From the NCBI GenBank assembly GCA_018261905.1, contig JAGTRU010000029.1, positions 1 through 44,472 of the forward strand: a stretch of 44,472 nucleotides of DNA, written 5' to 3'. The notes under the pieces were generated by a model. It searched no databases. It was not told the DNA's origin and saw only the letters and a program-made list of their open reading frames with translations. This DNA comes from Pseudomonadota bacterium. Its GTDB lineage: Bacteria; Pseudomonadota; Gammaproteobacteria; Burkholderiales; Rhodocyclaceae. The position numbers and the translations under genes are program-made. Within the stretch, counting starts at the first letter, position 1; the number at the start of each line of letters is the position of its first letter. This document shows, one piece after another, positions 7,704 through 17,705 of the stretch.

Positions 7704-9758
7704 ATGACCGCTACCAATCCCCTGCTCGACTTTTCCGACCTGCCCCGCTTCGACACCGTTCAACCGGAACATGTCAAACCGGCCATCGAATCGCTGCTGA
7801 CCGACGGCCGCGCCCTGATCGAACGCCTGACCGGCGACGCTACGCCGGCCACCTGGAGCGATTTCGCCGGCGCCCTGGCCGACGGCCTGGAACCTTTCGG
7901 CCGGGCCTGGGGCATCGTCGGTCACCTGCACTCGGTCAACGACGTGCCGGCCTGGCGCGAGGCCTACAACGAGATGCTGCCCGAGGTCTCGCGCTTCTAC
8001 GCCGAACTCGGCCAGAACCTGAAACTGTTCGAGAAATACAAGGCGCTGCGCAACAGCCCCGACTACGCGACGCTTTCCGTCGAGCAGAAAAAGGTCGTCG
8101 ATAACGAGGTGCGCGACTTCCGCCTGTCCGGCGCCGAATTGCCGGAGGAGCAGAAACCGCGTTTCCAGGCGATCATGGAGGAGCTGTCGCAGCTCTCGGC
8201 CAAGTTCGCCGAAAACGTGCTCGACGCGACCAACGCCTTCGCCGAAGTCGTCACCGATGAAGCCCTGCTCGCCGGTCTGCCCGACGATGCGAAAGAAGCC
8301 GCCAAGACCGCCGCCGAGAAGGCTGGCGTCGCCGGCTGGCGTTTCAGCCTGCAGGCCCCGTCCTACGGCCCGGTCATGCAGTACGCCGACAACCGCGAAC
8401 TACGCGCCCGCCTCTATCGCGCCTACGCCACCCGGGCCGCCGAATTCACCGACGGCACCAGCAAGCCGGAATGGGACAACACCCCGATTATCAAGCGCAT
8501 GCTGGAATTGCGTCAGGAAGACGCGCAGATGCTCGGTTTCAACAATTTCGCCGAAGTCTCGCTGGCCCCCAAGATGGCCGACAGTCCGGCCCAGGTCCTC
8601 GCCTTCCTGCGCGAACTGGCGGCCAAGGCCAAGCCTTTTGCCGCCCGGGATATCGCCGAACTGAAGGCTTTCGCCCAAGACGAGCTCGCCCTTGCCGACT
8701 TCCAGCCCTGGGATGCCGCCTATGTTTCCGAAAAACTGCTGCAGGCGCGCTATGCCTTCTCCGAGCAGGAGGTGAAGCAGTACTTCACCGAGCCCAAGGT
8801 CTTGGGCGGCCTGTTCCAGGTCATCGAGAACCTGTTCAATGTCAAGGTCAAGCCGGATACCGCACCGGTCTGGCACGAAGACGTCCGTTTCTACCGCCTG
8901 GAGAGCCCGGCCGGCGAACTGGTCGGCCAGTTCTACCTCGATCTCTACGCCCGCGAAACCAAGCGCGGCGGTGCCTGGATGGACGAAGCCCGCTCGCGTC
9001 GGCGCACGGCCGGCGGCATCCAGAAGCCGATCGCCTACCTCAACTGCAACTTCGCCCGGCCGAATGGCGACAAGCCGGCGACCTTCACGCACGACGAAGT
9101 GAACACCCTGTTCCACGAAACCGGCCACGGCCTGCACCACCTGCTGACGCGCGGCGAGGAACTGGGCGTCTCCGGCATCCACGGCGTCGAATGGGATGCC
9201 GTCGAACTCCCCTCGCAGTTCATGGAAAACTATTGCTGGGAATGGCAAGTCGTCGAGGGCATGACGGCGCATGTCGACAGCGGCGCGACGCTACCACGCG
9301 CCCTGTTCGACAAGATGCTGGCGGCCAAAAACTTCCAGAGCGGCATGATGGCGGTGCGCCAGATCGAATTCTCGCTGTTCGACATGCTACTCCATTCGAG
9401 TTTCGATCCGGCCGGCCCGCAAAGCGTCATGGATCTGCTCAACGCCGTGCGCGCCGAAGTTGCCGTGCTGCTGCCGCCGGCCTGGCACCGCTTCCCGAAC
9501 AGCTTCTCGCACATTTTCGGCGGCGGCTACGGCGCCGGCTATTTCAGCTACAAGTGGGCGGAAGTGCTGTCGGCCGATGCCTACGCCGCCTTCGAGGAAG
9601 CCGGCAATCCGTTCGATGCGACGGTTGGCCAGCGCTTCCTCGACGAAATTCTCTCGGTTGGCGGCTCGCGCCCGGCCATCGACTCCTTCAAGGCTTTCCG
9701 CGGCCGCGAACCAAGTGTCGATGCACTGCTCCGCCACAGCGGTATGATTGCGGCTTAA
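7704..9758 (+). CDS. prlC: Oligopeptidase A (M3 family zinc peptidase)
   Basis: A cytosolic zinc metallopeptidase that degrades short peptides, including cleaved signal peptides. The length of 684 residues matches E. coli PrlC/OpdA (680). The zinc motif is FHETGHGLHH with H471, E472 and H475; the third zinc ligand glutamate follows in the GVEWDAVELPSQFMENY segment. The C-terminal HIFGGGYGAGYFSYKWAEVL, typical of M3A peptidases, is present. It starts at ATG 7704. The next gene begins 24 bases downstream with its own RBS. Confidence 0.96.
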   Translation: MTATNPLLDFSDLPRFDTVQPEHVKPAIESLLTDGRALIERLTGDATPATWSDFAGALADGLEPFGRAWGIVGHLHSVNDVPAWREAYNEMLPEVSRFYAELGQNLKLFEKYKALRNSPDYATLSVEQKKVVDNEVRDFRLSGAELPEEQKPRFQAIMEELSQLSAKFAENVLDATNAFAEVVTDEALLAGLPDDAKEAAKTAAEKAGVAGWRFSLQAPSYGPVMQYADNRELRARLYRAYATRAAEFTDGTSKPEWDNTPIIKRMLELRQEDAQMLGFNNFAEVSLAPKMADSPAQVLAFLRELAAKAKPFAARDIAELKAFAQDELALADFQPWDAAYVSEKLLQARYAFSEQEVKQYFTEPKVLGGLFQVIENLFNVKVKPDTAPVWHEDVRFYRLESPAGELVGQFYLDLYARETKRGGAWMDEARSRRRTAGGIQKPIAYLNCNFARPNGDKPATFTHDEVNTLFHETGHGLHHLLTRGEELGVSGIHGVEWDAVELPSQFMENYCWEWQVVEGMTAHVDSGATLPRALFDKMLAAKNFQSGMMAVRQIEFSLFDMLLHSSFDPAGPQSVMDLLNAVRAEVAVLLPPAWHRFPNSFSHIFGGGYGAGYFSYKWAEVLSADAYAAFEEAGNPFDATVGQRFLDEILSVGGSRPAIDSFKAFRGREPSVDALLRHSGMIAA

Positions 9759-9781
9759 GCGTGTCGCCCCGGGAGGAAATC

Positions 9782-10270
9782 ATGCGTCGCCTGTTACTTC
9801 TTTGCCTGGCCCTGGCCAGCACCTGCAGTTTCGGCCAAACCTATCGCTGGATCGACGCCTCGGGGCGTACCGTTTTTTCCGACACGCCGCCGCCGGGCAA
9901 GGTGAAAAGCGTCGTCAAGGCCGAGGACGACAAGGAGAGTGGCGATACGCTGCCCTTTGCCGTGAAGAAGGCGGCCGAGAATTTCCCGGTCATTCTCTAT
10001 ACGGCGACGAATTGCACCATTGAATGCAAGCTGGCCCGCGATTTGTTGAACGGACGCGGCGTGCCGTTCACCGAAAAAATGGTGCAAAAAAAGGAAGAAA
10101 TCGACGAACTGACCCAACTGGTCGGTGACAACTTCATCCCCTCGATCAAGGTCGGCAAACAGAGCAGCCGGGGCTTCGAAGCAAGCGCCTACAACAATCT
10201 GCTCGACCTGGCCGGCTACCCGAAAAGCGCCCCCTACGGCAGCAAACCCGCGGGCGGATTGAGCAAGTGA
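9782..10270 (+). CDS. Secreted DUF4124 protein with glutaredoxin-like domain
   Basis: A 162-residue protein starting at ATG 9782, preceded by GGGAGGAA. It has a signal peptide (about residues 1-18, cleaved near CSFGQ), then a DUF4124 segment (YRWIDASGRTVFSDTPPPGK), then a thioredoxin/glutaredoxin-fold domain (about 68-150) with the cysteine pair C78-x3-C82 (NCTIEC) in place of CxxC, and a FIPSIKVG cis-proline strand. It is probably periplasmic, with a thiol-redox or thiol-binding role; the CxxxC spacing makes ordinary oxidoreductase activity uncertain. Its stop overlaps the xthA start (GTGA), so translation is coupled. Confidence 0.82.
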   Translation: MRRLLLLCLALASTCSFGQTYRWIDASGRTVFSDTPPPGKVKSVVKAEDDKESGDTLPFAVKKAAENFPVILYTATNCTIECKLARDLLNGRGVPFTEKMVQKKEEIDELTQLVGDNFIPSIKVGKQSSRGFEASAYNNLLDLAGYPKSAPYGSKPAGGLSK

Positions 10271-11031
10271 AAATCGCTTCCTGGAATGTCAATTCGCTGA
10301 AAGTCCGTCTTCCCCACCTGCTCGACTGGCTGGCCGAACAGCAACCCGATGCGCTGTGCCTGCAGGAACTGAAGCTGGAAGACCAGAATTTCCCGCGCGC
10401 CGAGATCGAGGCGGCCGGCTATCACGTCGCCTTTTCCGGCCAGAAGACCTACAACGGCGTCGCCTTGCTGGCCCGCCAACCGATCGAAGACGTCCTGTTT
10501 GGCAACCCGCACTTTCCCGACGAGCAGAAGCGCCTGATCAGCGGCACCGTCGGCGGCGTGCGCATCATCGGCGCCTACATGCCGAACGGCCAAGAAGTCG
10601 GTTGCGACAAGTACGACTACAAGCTGCGCTGGCTCGAGGGGCTGGCCGTCTGGCTGGAAAAGGAACTGGCCGCCCACCCCGGGCTGGCGCTGTGCGGCGA
10701 CTACAACATCGCCCCCGACGACCGCGACGTGCATGACCCGAAGCGGTGGACCGATTGCATCCTGGTCTCCGAACCCGAGCGCGCCGCTTTTCGGCGTCTG
10801 CTCGAGATCGGTCTGCGCGACAGCTTCCGGCTCTTCGAACAGCCGGAAAAAGCCTTTTCCTGGTGGGATTACCGCATGCTCGGCTTCCAGAAAAACCAGG
10901 GCCTGCGGATCGACCACATCCTGCTTTCCGCCCCCCTCGCCGAAAAATGCACGGCCGCCGGCATCGATCGCGCCCCGCGCAAGCGCGAACGGCCGTCGGA
11001 TCACGCCCCGGTCTGGGCGATCATCGATTGA
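10267..11031 (+). CDS. xthA: Exodeoxyribonuclease III (AP endonuclease)
   Basis: A 254-residue exonuclease III/AP endonuclease of the EEP fold, acting in base-excision repair. Visible family motifs are KIASWNVNSLKVRLPHLLDWL at the N-terminus (given here by its ends K2-L22), CLQELKLED (metal-binding glutamate), GDYNIAPDDRDVHDP, RIDHILLS, and the catalytic RPSDHAPVW near the C-terminus. The start is a GTG that overlaps the upstream stop by 4 bases; the family start KIASWNVNS confirms it. Co-transcription with the DUF4124-glutaredoxin gene is likely. Confidence 0.94.
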   Translation: MKIASWNVNSLKVRLPHLLDWLAEQQPDALCLQELKLEDQNFPRAEIEAAGYHVAFSGQKTYNGVALLARQPIEDVLFGNPHFPDEQKRLISGTVGGVRIIGAYMPNGQEVGCDKYDYKLRWLEGLAVWLEKELAAHPGLALCGDYNIAPDDRDVHDPKRWTDCILVSEPERAAFRRLLEIGLRDSFRLFEQPEKAFSWWDYRMLGFQKNQGLRIDHILLSAPLAEKCTAAGIDRAPRKRERPSDHAPVWAIID

Positions 11032-11038
11032 GCCGGCG

Positions 11039-11707
11039 ATGACAGTCCCGGTCGCGCGCGAAAAAGTCCTGCACCTGTACCCGGTGTTGGCCGGCTTGCC
11101 GGCCGAGCAACTGGCCGCCCTGCTGCAACCACAGGCGGTGATGCAACTGCCGGCCGGCGCCCAGGTTTTCGCCGAGCATCAGCCCTGCCAGGGCTTCCCG
11201 CTCTTGATCGAAGGCAGCATCAAGGTCATCAAGCTGGCCAGCTCCGGTCGCGAATTGATGCTCTACCGGGTGACGCCCGGCGGTTCCTGCATCATCAGTT
11301 CCAGCTGTCTGCTCGGCCACAGCGCTTACAACGCCCGCGGCATCGCCGAAACGCCGCTCACCCTGCTTGCCCTGCCGGTCAGTGCTTTTTCGGCGCTGAT
11401 GCAGAAAGACCCGCCGTTCCGCGATTTCGTTTTTCACCTGTTCGCCGAGCGCATCGGCGAGTTGATGCAACTGGTCGAGGAAGTCGCCTTCAGTCGCCTC
11501 GACCAGCGCCTGGCCCGTCTGATCCTGGCCCGCAACACCAGCACCCTGAGCGTCACCCACCAGCAACTGGCGGACGAACTGGGCAGCGTCCGCGAAATCG
11601 TCAGCCGCCTGTTGAAGGGCTTCGCCGCCCAGGGCCTGGTCCTGCTCGGCCGCGAACAACTGACGGTCAGCGACCGGGCCGGCCTGCAAAAACTTGCTTC
11701 TGTGTGA
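11039..11707 (+). CDS. Crp/Fnr-family transcription regulator
   Basis: 222 residues from ATG 11039, 7 bases after xthA; the frame is open far upstream through xthA, but that extension is not coding. There is an N-terminal cyclic-nucleotide-binding-like beta barrel (about 20-115), a long dimer helix, and a C-terminal Crp-type winged helix (about 150-215) with THQQLADELGSVREIVSRLL as recognition helix. It lacks the N-terminal cysteine cluster of FNR, so an iron-sulphur sensor is unlikely; the few cysteines (CIISSSCLL) lie in the barrel. The ligand is unknown. The small DUF2892 gene directly downstream is a common partner of such regulators and a likely target. Confidence 0.9.
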   Translation: MTVPVAREKVLHLYPVLAGLPAEQLAALLQPQAVMQLPAGAQVFAEHQPCQGFPLLIEGSIKVIKLASSGRELMLYRVTPGGSCIISSSCLLGHSAYNARGIAETPLTLLALPVSAFSALMQKDPPFRDFVFHLFAERIGELMQLVEEVAFSRLDQRLARLILARNTSTLSVTHQQLADELGSVREIVSRLLKGFAAQGLVLLGREQLTVSDRAGLQKLASV

Positions 11708-11781
11708 CTCAAGTTACATACCCTGTCATCTGCCTTCGCTAAAGTGCACGCCGTACCCACTTACCAGACGGAGAACACAGC

Positions 11782-11973
11782 ATGAAAAGCAATGTCGGCG
11801 GTATCGATAAAATCCTGCGTATCGTTGTTGGCGCCGGCCTGATCGGCGCTACTGTAGCCGGCGTCCTGCCGGTTTGGGGCTACATCGGCATCGTCCCCCT
11901 GGCCACCGGCCTGATGGGCTGGTGTCCGCTCTACCCGCTGCTCGGCCTGAGCACCTGCCCGCTGAAGAAGTAA
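11782..11973 (+). CDS. DUF2892 small membrane protein
   Basis: 63 residues: MKSNVGGIDKILRIVVG opening, two membrane helices (about 11-29 and 32-50), and a short tail with GWCPLYPLLGLSTCPLKK; the two cysteines are a family feature. The same domain forms the membrane part of the rhodanese YgaP, so a link to sulphur or thiol chemistry is possible but unproven. It has a good RBS (ACGGAGAA). The 74 bases upstream separate it from the Crp/Fnr gene, and a terminator follows. Confidence 0.88.
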   Translation: MKSNVGGIDKILRIVVGAGLIGATVAGVLPVWGYIGIVPLATGLMGWCPLYPLLGLSTCPLKK

Positions 11974-11990
11974 GCAGCCCATTCCCGACA

Positions 11991-12013
11991 AAACCCGCTG
12001 CGGCGGGTTTTTT
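11991..12013. terminator. Bidirectional intrinsic terminator between the DUF2892 gene and rsmA
   Basis: Stem AAACCCGC/GCGGGTTT (11991-11998 with 12003-12010), loop TGCG, T6 run on the plus strand and AAA on the left side. It lies between converging genes and can serve both. Confidence 0.85.
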
Positions 12014-12034
12014 GTTGGCGCCAACCTTGGCAGA

Positions 12035-12802
12035 TCAGCTCAGGAAATTGGCAATCCGCACGTAATCCTCGACGGAAAGGTCTTCCGGCCGGCGGGTCGG
12101 ATCAATTGCCAATTCGACAAAATCGGCGTCGCCGAGCAGGGTTTTCATCGTATTGCGGAGCATTTTCCGGCGCTGCGAAAAAGCGGTCTGCACGACCTGC
12201 GAGAGCTTTTCCTGGCTTTTCGCATTGAGTTCGGAAAGCGGCCGCGGAATCAGGCGGACCACCGCCGACTGCACCTTGGGCGGCGGCTCGAAGCTTTCCG
12301 GCGGCACGTCGATCAGCCACTCGAGGTAGAAGCGGTATTGCAGCATCACCGACATGCGGCCGAAATCAGCAGTGCCCGGCTCGGCCACCATGCGCTCGAC
12401 GACTTCCTTCTGCAGCATGAAATGCATGTCGCGCACGACATCGACGTACTCGGCGAGGTGGAAGAGCAGCGGCGTCGAGATGTTGTAGGGCAGGTTGCCG
12501 ACCAGGCGCAAATCCTTGCCGATACTGGCGAAGTCGAAGGCCAGCGCATCGCCTTCGTGGATCGTCACGCGCTCGCGGCTATGCTGCTTTTTCAGACGGC
12601 CGATCAGGTCGCGGTCGATTTCGACGACATGCAGGTGATCCAGGCGGGCCAGCAGCGGCTCGGTGATGGCGCCCAGACCAGGGCCGATTTCGACGACGCG
12701 GTCGGCACGCTGCGGATCAATAGCCGAAACGATGGCCGAGATGATGCCGGTGTCGACGAGAAAATTCTGCCCGAAACGTTTACGGGCGACGTGCGCTTTC
12801 AT
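12035..12802 (-). CDS. rsmA: 16S rRNA dimethyladenosine transferase (RsmA/KsgA)
   Basis: Dimethylates the two adjacent adenosines in the 3' hairpin of 16S rRNA (E. coli A1518/A1519) using SAM, late in small-subunit assembly. 255 residues. Motifs: [11 protein letters not shown] at the N-terminus, SAM loop [10 protein letters not shown], acidic HVVEIDRDL, the NLPY catalytic motif in [11 protein letters not shown], and [12 protein letters not shown] in the C-terminal domain. The ATG overlaps the pdxA stop by 4 bases; it is the last gene of lptD-surA-pdxA-rsmA, the order known from E. coli. Confidence 0.96.
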   Translation of the reverse strand: MKAHVARKRFGQNFLVDTGIISAIVSAIDPQRADRVVEIGPGLGAITEPLLARLDHLHVVEIDRDLIGRLKKQHSRERVTIHEGDALAFDFASIGKDLRLVGNLPYNISTPLLFHLAEYVDVVRDMHFMLQKEVVERMVAEPGTADFGRMSVMLQYRFYLEWLIDVPPESFEPPPKVQSAVVRLIPRPLSELNAKSQEKLSQVVQTAFSQRRKMLRNTMKTLLGDADFVELAIDPTRRPEDLSVEDYVRIANFLS

Positions 12803-13788
12803 TGCTTCTTCCTTCCGGCCATCCGGGCCGCTTCGGCGACTGCCTCGAACAGGCTGCCGGGATCGGCCCGGCCGCTGCCGGCCAGCTCCAATGCCGTGCC
12901 GTGATCGACCGAGGTGCGGATGATCGGCAGGCCGAGCGTGACATTGATGCCCTGGCCGAAGGTCGCGTATTTGAGCGCCGTCAGGCCCTGGTCGTGATAC
13001 ATGGCGAGGACGGCATCGCCCTGGGCCAGGATGGGCGGTGTAAACATGGTATCGGCCGGGTAGGGCCCGGCCAGGGCCAGGCCTTCGGCGCGCAACTTGG
13101 CGAGCACGGGCTGGATGACTTCGATTTCTTCACGACCGAGATAACCGCCTTCGCCGGCATGCGGATTGAGCCCGGCAACCAGGATGCGCGGCTGGCTGAG
13201 GCCATATTTGTCGCGCAGATCGGCCGCCAGGATGCGCACGGTCTGCTCCAGCAGTTGGCCGGTGATCGCTGCCGGCACTTCCTTCAGGGGCAGATGCGTG
13301 GTCGCCAGGGCGACGCGCAACGGGCCACGTTCGGTATTGCCGGCCAGCATCATGACGACCAAGGGCGTGTTGGTTTTTTCGGCGAGATATTCGGTATGAC
13401 CGGTGAAAGGCACGCCGGCATCGTTGATCACCCCCTTGTGTACCGGCGCCGTCGCCATCGCGGCGAACTCACCGGACAGGCAACCGGCCAGCGCCCGGTC
13501 AAGGAGGGCCAGCACATAAGGGCCATTGGCAGCGTCGAGCCGCCCCGGCTGCGCCACCGCAGCCAGCGGAAGATGCAAGACGTCGAGTTTGGCCGGATCG
13601 GCCACCTGGCCCGGGCGATAGTCGCGAAAATCGACCGGCAGCCCAAGTGCCTGAGCCCGCGCCGCGAGCAAGAAGCGGTCAGCGAGGACGACCGGCTGCG
13701 CCGGCCCGCGGTAGCCGGCCAGGCGCAAACACAATTCCGGCCCGATCCCGGCCGGCTCGCCGCTGGTAACCGCGATCAGCGGTCGCAT
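12799..13788 (-). CDS. pdxA: 4-hydroxythreonine-4-phosphate dehydrogenase (PdxA)
   Basis: NAD-dependent oxidation of 4-phosphohydroxy-threonine in the DXP-dependent pyridoxal phosphate pathway. 329 residues, as in E. coli. Motifs: [12 protein letters not shown] near the N-terminus, [10 protein letters not shown] (metal-binding His), [10 protein letters not shown], and [13 protein letters not shown] with the second and third metal histidines, ending [15 protein letters not shown]. Its start shares one base with the surA stop and its stop overlaps the rsmA start by 4, so the cluster is translationally coupled. Confidence 0.96.
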   Translation of the reverse strand: MRPLIAVTSGEPAGIGPELCLRLAGYRGPAQPVVLADRFLLAARAQALGLPVDFRDYRPGQVADPAKLDVLHLPLAAVAQPGRLDAANGPYVLALLDRALAGCLSGEFAAMATAPVHKGVINDAGVPFTGHTEYLAEKTNTPLVVMMLAGNTERGPLRVALATTHLPLKEVPAAITGQLLEQTVRILAADLRDKYGLSQPRILVAGLNPHAGEGGYLGREEIEVIQPVLAKLRAEGLALAGPYPADTMFTPPILAQGDAVLAMYHDQGLTALKYATFGQGINVTLGLPIIRTSVDHGTALELAGSGRADPGSLFEAVAEAARMAGRKKQ

Positions 13789-15104
13789 TACTGTTCTTGC
13801 AACCGGTTTTCGACGTAGGTGCGATCACGCAACTGGCGCAGCCAGTCCTGGTAAGCCTCGTCGAGCTTGCGCTCGCGCAGCGCCTGGCGCGCCGCGGCAC
13901 GCTCACGCTCAACCGAGACATCGCGTTCGCGACGCTCCAGTACCTGGATCAGATGCACGCCGAAAGGCGACTTGATGACCGGACTCACTTCGTTGATCTT
14001 CAGCACATCCATCGCTTGCTCGAATTCCGGTACCGTATCGCCCGGATTCAGCCAGCCCAGATCACCGCCCTTGGCGGCCGAGCCATCCTGCGAATAGAGG
14101 CGGGCCTGCTCGGCAAAATCGACGCCGTTGGCGATCCGTTCCCGCACGGTTTCCAGCTTGTGCCGGGCGTCGGTTTCGGAAACTACTTCGTTGATGCGGA
14201 CCAGAATGTGGCGAACGTGCGTTTGCTGCACCGATGCCAGCGCACTGCCGCCCCGCTTGCCGAGCAGCTTGACGAGATGAAAGCCGGCCGAGGAGCGCAG
14301 CAGTTCGCTGACCTCGCCGGATTGCAGGCGGGCCGCGGTTTCAGCATAGAGGGCGGGCAGCCGTTCCAGCGAACGCCAGCCCAGATCGCCGCCTTTCAGG
14401 GCATCCGGGGCATCGGAAAACGCCGCCGTCAATTGGGCGAAGTTCTCGCCGGCGCGCGCCCGCTTCAGGGCCTGTTCGCCACGCAAGCGTAGTTTTTGCA
14501 GTTGTTCCGGGCTGGCCGATTCCGGCGCCCGCAACAAAATATGCGCCAATTGGTACTCTTCACTACTCCCTCCGCCAGCCACCTGATTGGCCAGGTAGTT
14601 ATCGATTTCACCGTCGGAGATCACCAGCTTGCTGTCGACTTCGCGCTCGCGCAGGCGAACCATGACCATTTCGGTGCGAATCTCCTCACGGAACTTGGTG
14701 TATTCGATGCCATCCTTTTCCAGGGCCAAGCGGAACTGCGGCGGGGACATCTTGTTGTTGGCAGCGATCCGGCCGATCGCCTGATCGAGCTGACTATCGT
14801 CGATCTGCAAGCCGGTATCCTTGGCGTACTGTAGCTGCGCCCGATCCATGATCACCCGCTCCAGCATCTGGCGTTCCAGGACGTCCTGCGAGGGAAGCGG
14901 CGTGCCCTGTTTCTGCAGTTGCTTGAGGGCGGCATCGAGACGATTGCGCAATTCGTAGTAAGTAATCACCTCGCCGCCGACGACGGCAACGATATGATCG
15001 GCTTCGACGGGCTCCGCGGCGACACAGACGGGCGATACAAAAAGACCGCTCAGGCAAAGCAGCAGGACGGAAAAAAGACGAATGAAATTGGGCATGGCAA
15101 TCAT
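13788..15104 (-). CDS. surA: Periplasmic chaperone/peptidyl-prolyl isomerase SurA
   Basis: A chaperone that escorts unfolded outer-membrane proteins, LptD among them, to the BAM complex. 438 residues with a signal peptide (about 1-29, cleaved after CVAA; a start at Met4 is possible), a SurA N-terminal chaperone region starting [17 protein letters not shown], and two parvulin domains (about 185-285, YQLAHILLR; and about 300-400, THVRHILVR ... [10 protein letters not shown]). The ATGA overlap with lptD fits coupled synthesis of chaperone and client. Domain order and length match the family. Confidence 0.96.
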   Translation of the reverse strand: MIAMPNFIRLFSVLLLCLSGLFVSPVCVAAEPVEADHIVAVVGGEVITYYELRNRLDAALKQLQKQGTPLPSQDVLERQMLERVIMDRAQLQYAKDTGLQIDDSQLDQAIGRIAANNKMSPPQFRLALEKDGIEYTKFREEIRTEMVMVRLREREVDSKLVISDGEIDNYLANQVAGGGSSEEYQLAHILLRAPESASPEQLQKLRLRGEQALKRARAGENFAQLTAAFSDAPDALKGGDLGWRSLERLPALYAETAARLQSGEVSELLRSSAGFHLVKLLGKRGGSALASVQQTHVRHILVRINEVVSETDARHKLETVRERIANGVDFAEQARLYSQDGSAAKGGDLGWLNPGDTVPEFEQAMDVLKINEVSPVIKSPFGVHLIQVLERRERDVSVERERAAARQALRERKLDEAYQDWLRQLRDRTYVENRLQEQ

Positions 15105-17620
15105 TGGGAGATGAGCTGGCTGCTGTTGGGCAGTTCGTTGGTTTTACCGTAACCGGGGATAGTACGCCGAAGCATTCCGATGGGGTTGGCGCCAATACTA
15201 CCCAAATCGTTGAGTTCGAGCTGGAAATAATAGGTGGTATTGGCCGAACCCGAGGTCGCTCCCAGTTGCTGGGCAACGAAGCGGGTCGCCCAGCAACCGG
15301 CGTTGTACTCGAAGCCGGCGATCGCTTCCAGCAACTTGTTGTCACGCAGCGAATAGTTGTAGCGCCCAACCACGTACCAGCGCGAATTGATCGGCCACTG
15401 GCCGGCCAGGTCGAACTGATCGACGGTGGAAGCGCCGGTCAGTTGGTCGCGCGTGTAACGATAGCTGGCACTCACCACCTTACCCAGCTCCGGCTGATAG
15501 CGCATGCCCAGCGCGAGGGCATCATTAACGCCCTCGCGATAATTGAATTCCCAAGCCGCATCGGCATAGACCTTGGGCCAGACCAGACCATTGACCGCCG
15601 CCACCAGATGGGAAAAATTATCGCTGCGCACCGTCTCGCCAGCGATGGAGACCTGTTGCGGCTTGAAGTAATAGCGTTGGCCGATCATCGCCTTGAACCG
15701 CTCGACGCCGGTGTTGGCATCGAGAAAGCGCGTCGTCAACGCCGCCGTCAGTTGGTTCGCGTCATTGATCCGGTCGTAACCGCTATACCGGTTTTCGGAA
15801 AAAATCTGGGCAAAATTGAAGTCGCTGAGCGCCGTATCGAAAAGCGGAATCTTGCTCTGATCCCGATAGGGAATATTGACGTAATAGAGCCGCGGCTCCA
15901 GGGTCTGGATATAGCGGGTATCCAGCCAATTGCTGTCGCGTTCGAAGGTCGCCGTCGTGTCGAGAGTAAAGGTCGGCAAGGTCCGGCTGATGCTGGTCGG
16001 CTCACCGGCCGTCTGCTGCGAAAGCGAATATTGCGTAATATGCAGACCGAATTTCGGGATGATTTGAAAAGCCGAATTGATGATCGGCAGGGAAACCTGC
16101 GGATAAAACAGCAGCCGGTCACCATCGACCTTGTCCGGATGGGTAAAGCGCGAATATTGGGCAACCATGCTGAGATCGGTCTTCAGCACATTGGCCTTGA
16201 AGCCGGAGAGATTGATCTGCGGCTCGAGAAAATAGGGGCGCGCAATCGGATTGGCCGGATCGGGCTGCAAGGTCTGGTAGCGCAAGACCTGAATACTGCT
16301 TTGCAGTTCGGGCAGCGGCGTGTAATTGAGCGCCACCTGCTGCGCCAGTTGTGTCTGCGAGGTTTGCAGCAAGCGCGACGAGAGATCCGTCCAGTACAGA
16401 TCGTCCGAGACCGCGTTCCAGTTGACCGCCGTCGAAAACCCGCGCCCCAGCATCTGCTGGTACTGCAGGCTGTAGGCATAACGGCGCTGCTGTTCGATTT
16501 CGTCGTTCGGCATGTACTCGAGGCGTGTCGTCGCCTGCGAGTACTTGTCCAGATAACGCGCCTCGGCGCCCAACTGGAAGCCGCGCTTGCTCATGTAACG
16601 CGGATAGAACGTCGCATCGTAGTTGGGAGCAATGGCCCAGTAATAGGGAAAAGCGATATCGAAACCGTTTTTCGTCGAGGTCGAGAAATAAGGATGCAAA
16701 AAGCCCGAATGCGCCTGGCCGTTCAACGAAAAAGAAGCCACCGGCGTGTAGAACATCGGCACCCCCTTGAACCACAACGAGGCATTACTGGCATCGCCCT
16801 CATTACGCTCGTAATCGAGATGGACCTCCGCCGCCCGCAAATACCAGTCGGCCTGACCCGGCTTGCAGGTCGAGTACGTTGCATTGGAGAGCCGAACCTG
16901 CTTTTCCCCTTCGAAATCGACCCGTTCGGCATGCCCCGCGGCTTCCGACGGACGCCGCTGCGGCACGACGGTCGGCAAACCGTAGCTATTGGGGACATTG
17001 AGCATCATCGGTGCGCCACTCGAAGCGGCGCTGCTGCTGGCGACCGACACCACCGTCTGTTGCGGCTGGTAGTACTTGCTGGCCACCTGTTTGACGATGT
17101 GATAGTCGGCCTGCTCGGCAAATCCGAGCTGTTCGGCAAGCTTCATGCGCAAATGCGGCGTTTCGATTTCGGTGCCATCCTGCAACAGGCGGACATTCCC
17201 TTCGGCCTCGATTTCGTCAGCCAGCGGCCGGTGGGTCAACTTATCAGCAAACAACAGCGAACCGGCCGAGCGCATTTCGACAGCGCCTTCCGCCTCGGTC
17301 ACCTCTTCGGCCCGCCCCTGGATGCTATCGGCAATGACAAACAACGGGTAACTGTCGTCCTTCTTCAACTGGACCGGATTCTCGATACCGACCCCGCGTA
17401 CCAACGGCGCTTTTTTCCTGCCGAGCACATTGAACTTGCGCTCCAGCCGCAATTTCAGCGGCGCCACGTCATTGCCCGGTTCCGCCGCCGGCCGTCGCCC
17501 CGCCTCGCCTTCCGGCAACTGTTGCGGCGCCATATCAGGGGCGGCATGGCCGGCCTGTATCCCGGCAAACAGGCAACAGACGAAAACAGCGAGCGGACGG
17601 CGGGCGAAACCAGTCATCAA
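15101..17620 (-). CDS. lptD: LPS-assembly outer membrane protein LptD
   Basis: The beta-barrel translocon that inserts lipopolysaccharide into the outer leaflet of the outer membrane, with LptE as plug. 839 residues: a signal peptide (about 1-26), a periplasmic OstA/LptA-like jellyroll (about 75-200, including [20 protein letters not shown] and [20 protein letters not shown], the latter given here as A-D-K to N-V-R), and then a long barrel domain with aromatic beta strands to a C-terminal [14 protein letters not shown] strand. It heads the minus-strand operon lptD-surA-pdxA-rsmA and is divergent from amgK. Confidence 0.95.
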   Translation of the reverse strand: MMTGFARRPLAVFVCCLFAGIQAGHAAPDMAPQQLPEGEAGRRPAAEPGNDVAPLKLRLERKFNVLGRKKAPLVRGVGIENPVQLKKDDSYPLFVIADSIQGRAEEVTEAEGAVEMRSAGSLLFADKLTHRPLADEIEAEGNVRLLQDGTEIETPHLRMKLAEQLGFAEQADYHIVKQVASKYYQPQQTVVSVASSSAASSGAPMMLNVPNSYGLPTVVPQRRPSEAAGHAERVDFEGEKQVRLSNATYSTCKPGQADWYLRAAEVHLDYERNEGDASNASLWFKGVPMFYTPVASFSLNGQAHSGFLHPYFSTSTKNGFDIAFPYYWAIAPNYDATFYPRYMSKRGFQLGAEARYLDKYSQATTRLEYMPNDEIEQQRRYAYSLQYQQMLGRGFSTAVNWNAVSDDLYWTDLSSRLLQTSQTQLAQQVALNYTPLPELQSSIQVLRYQTLQPDPANPIARPYFLEPQINLSGFKANVLKTDLSMVAQYSRFTHPDKVDGDRLLFYPQVSLPIINSAFQIIPKFGLHITQYSLSQQTAGEPTSISRTLPTFTLDTTATFERDSNWLDTRYIQTLEPRLYYVNIPYRDQSKIPLFDTALSDFNFAQIFSENRYSGYDRINDANQLTAALTTRFLDANTGVERFKAMIGQRYYFKPQQVSIAGETVRSDNFSHLVAAVNGLVWPKVYADAAWEFNYREGVNDALALGMRYQPELGKVVSASYRYTRDQLTGASTVDQFDLAGQWPINSRWYVVGRYNYSLRDNKLLEAIAGFEYNAGCWATRFVAQQLGATSGSANTTYYFQLELNDLGSIGANPIGMLRRTIPGYGKTNELPNSSQLISQ

Positions 17621-17705
17621 GGCAATCAGTTGGTGGGCGACACCGGAATGGCTGGAACCCGAGTGTTAAAATCGTGGCATTTTACAACGAACCTATCCCA
17701 GGCAG
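17621..17705. promoter_or_regulatory. Divergent promoter region lptD / amgK
   Basis: An 85-base spacer between divergently transcribed genes. It contains an AT-rich core GTTAAAATCGTGGCATTTTACAA near 17665-17687, whose two halves (TTAAAAT and ATTTTACAA) could give -10 elements for opposite strands. No clear -35 boxes were identified; assignment rests mainly on position. Confidence 0.4.

Noticed and set aside
11708..11781. FNR/Anr-type box upstream of the DUF2892 gene
   Set aside because: No TTGAT-N4-ATCAA or close variant was found; only an isolated TACAT/TGTCA-like word.
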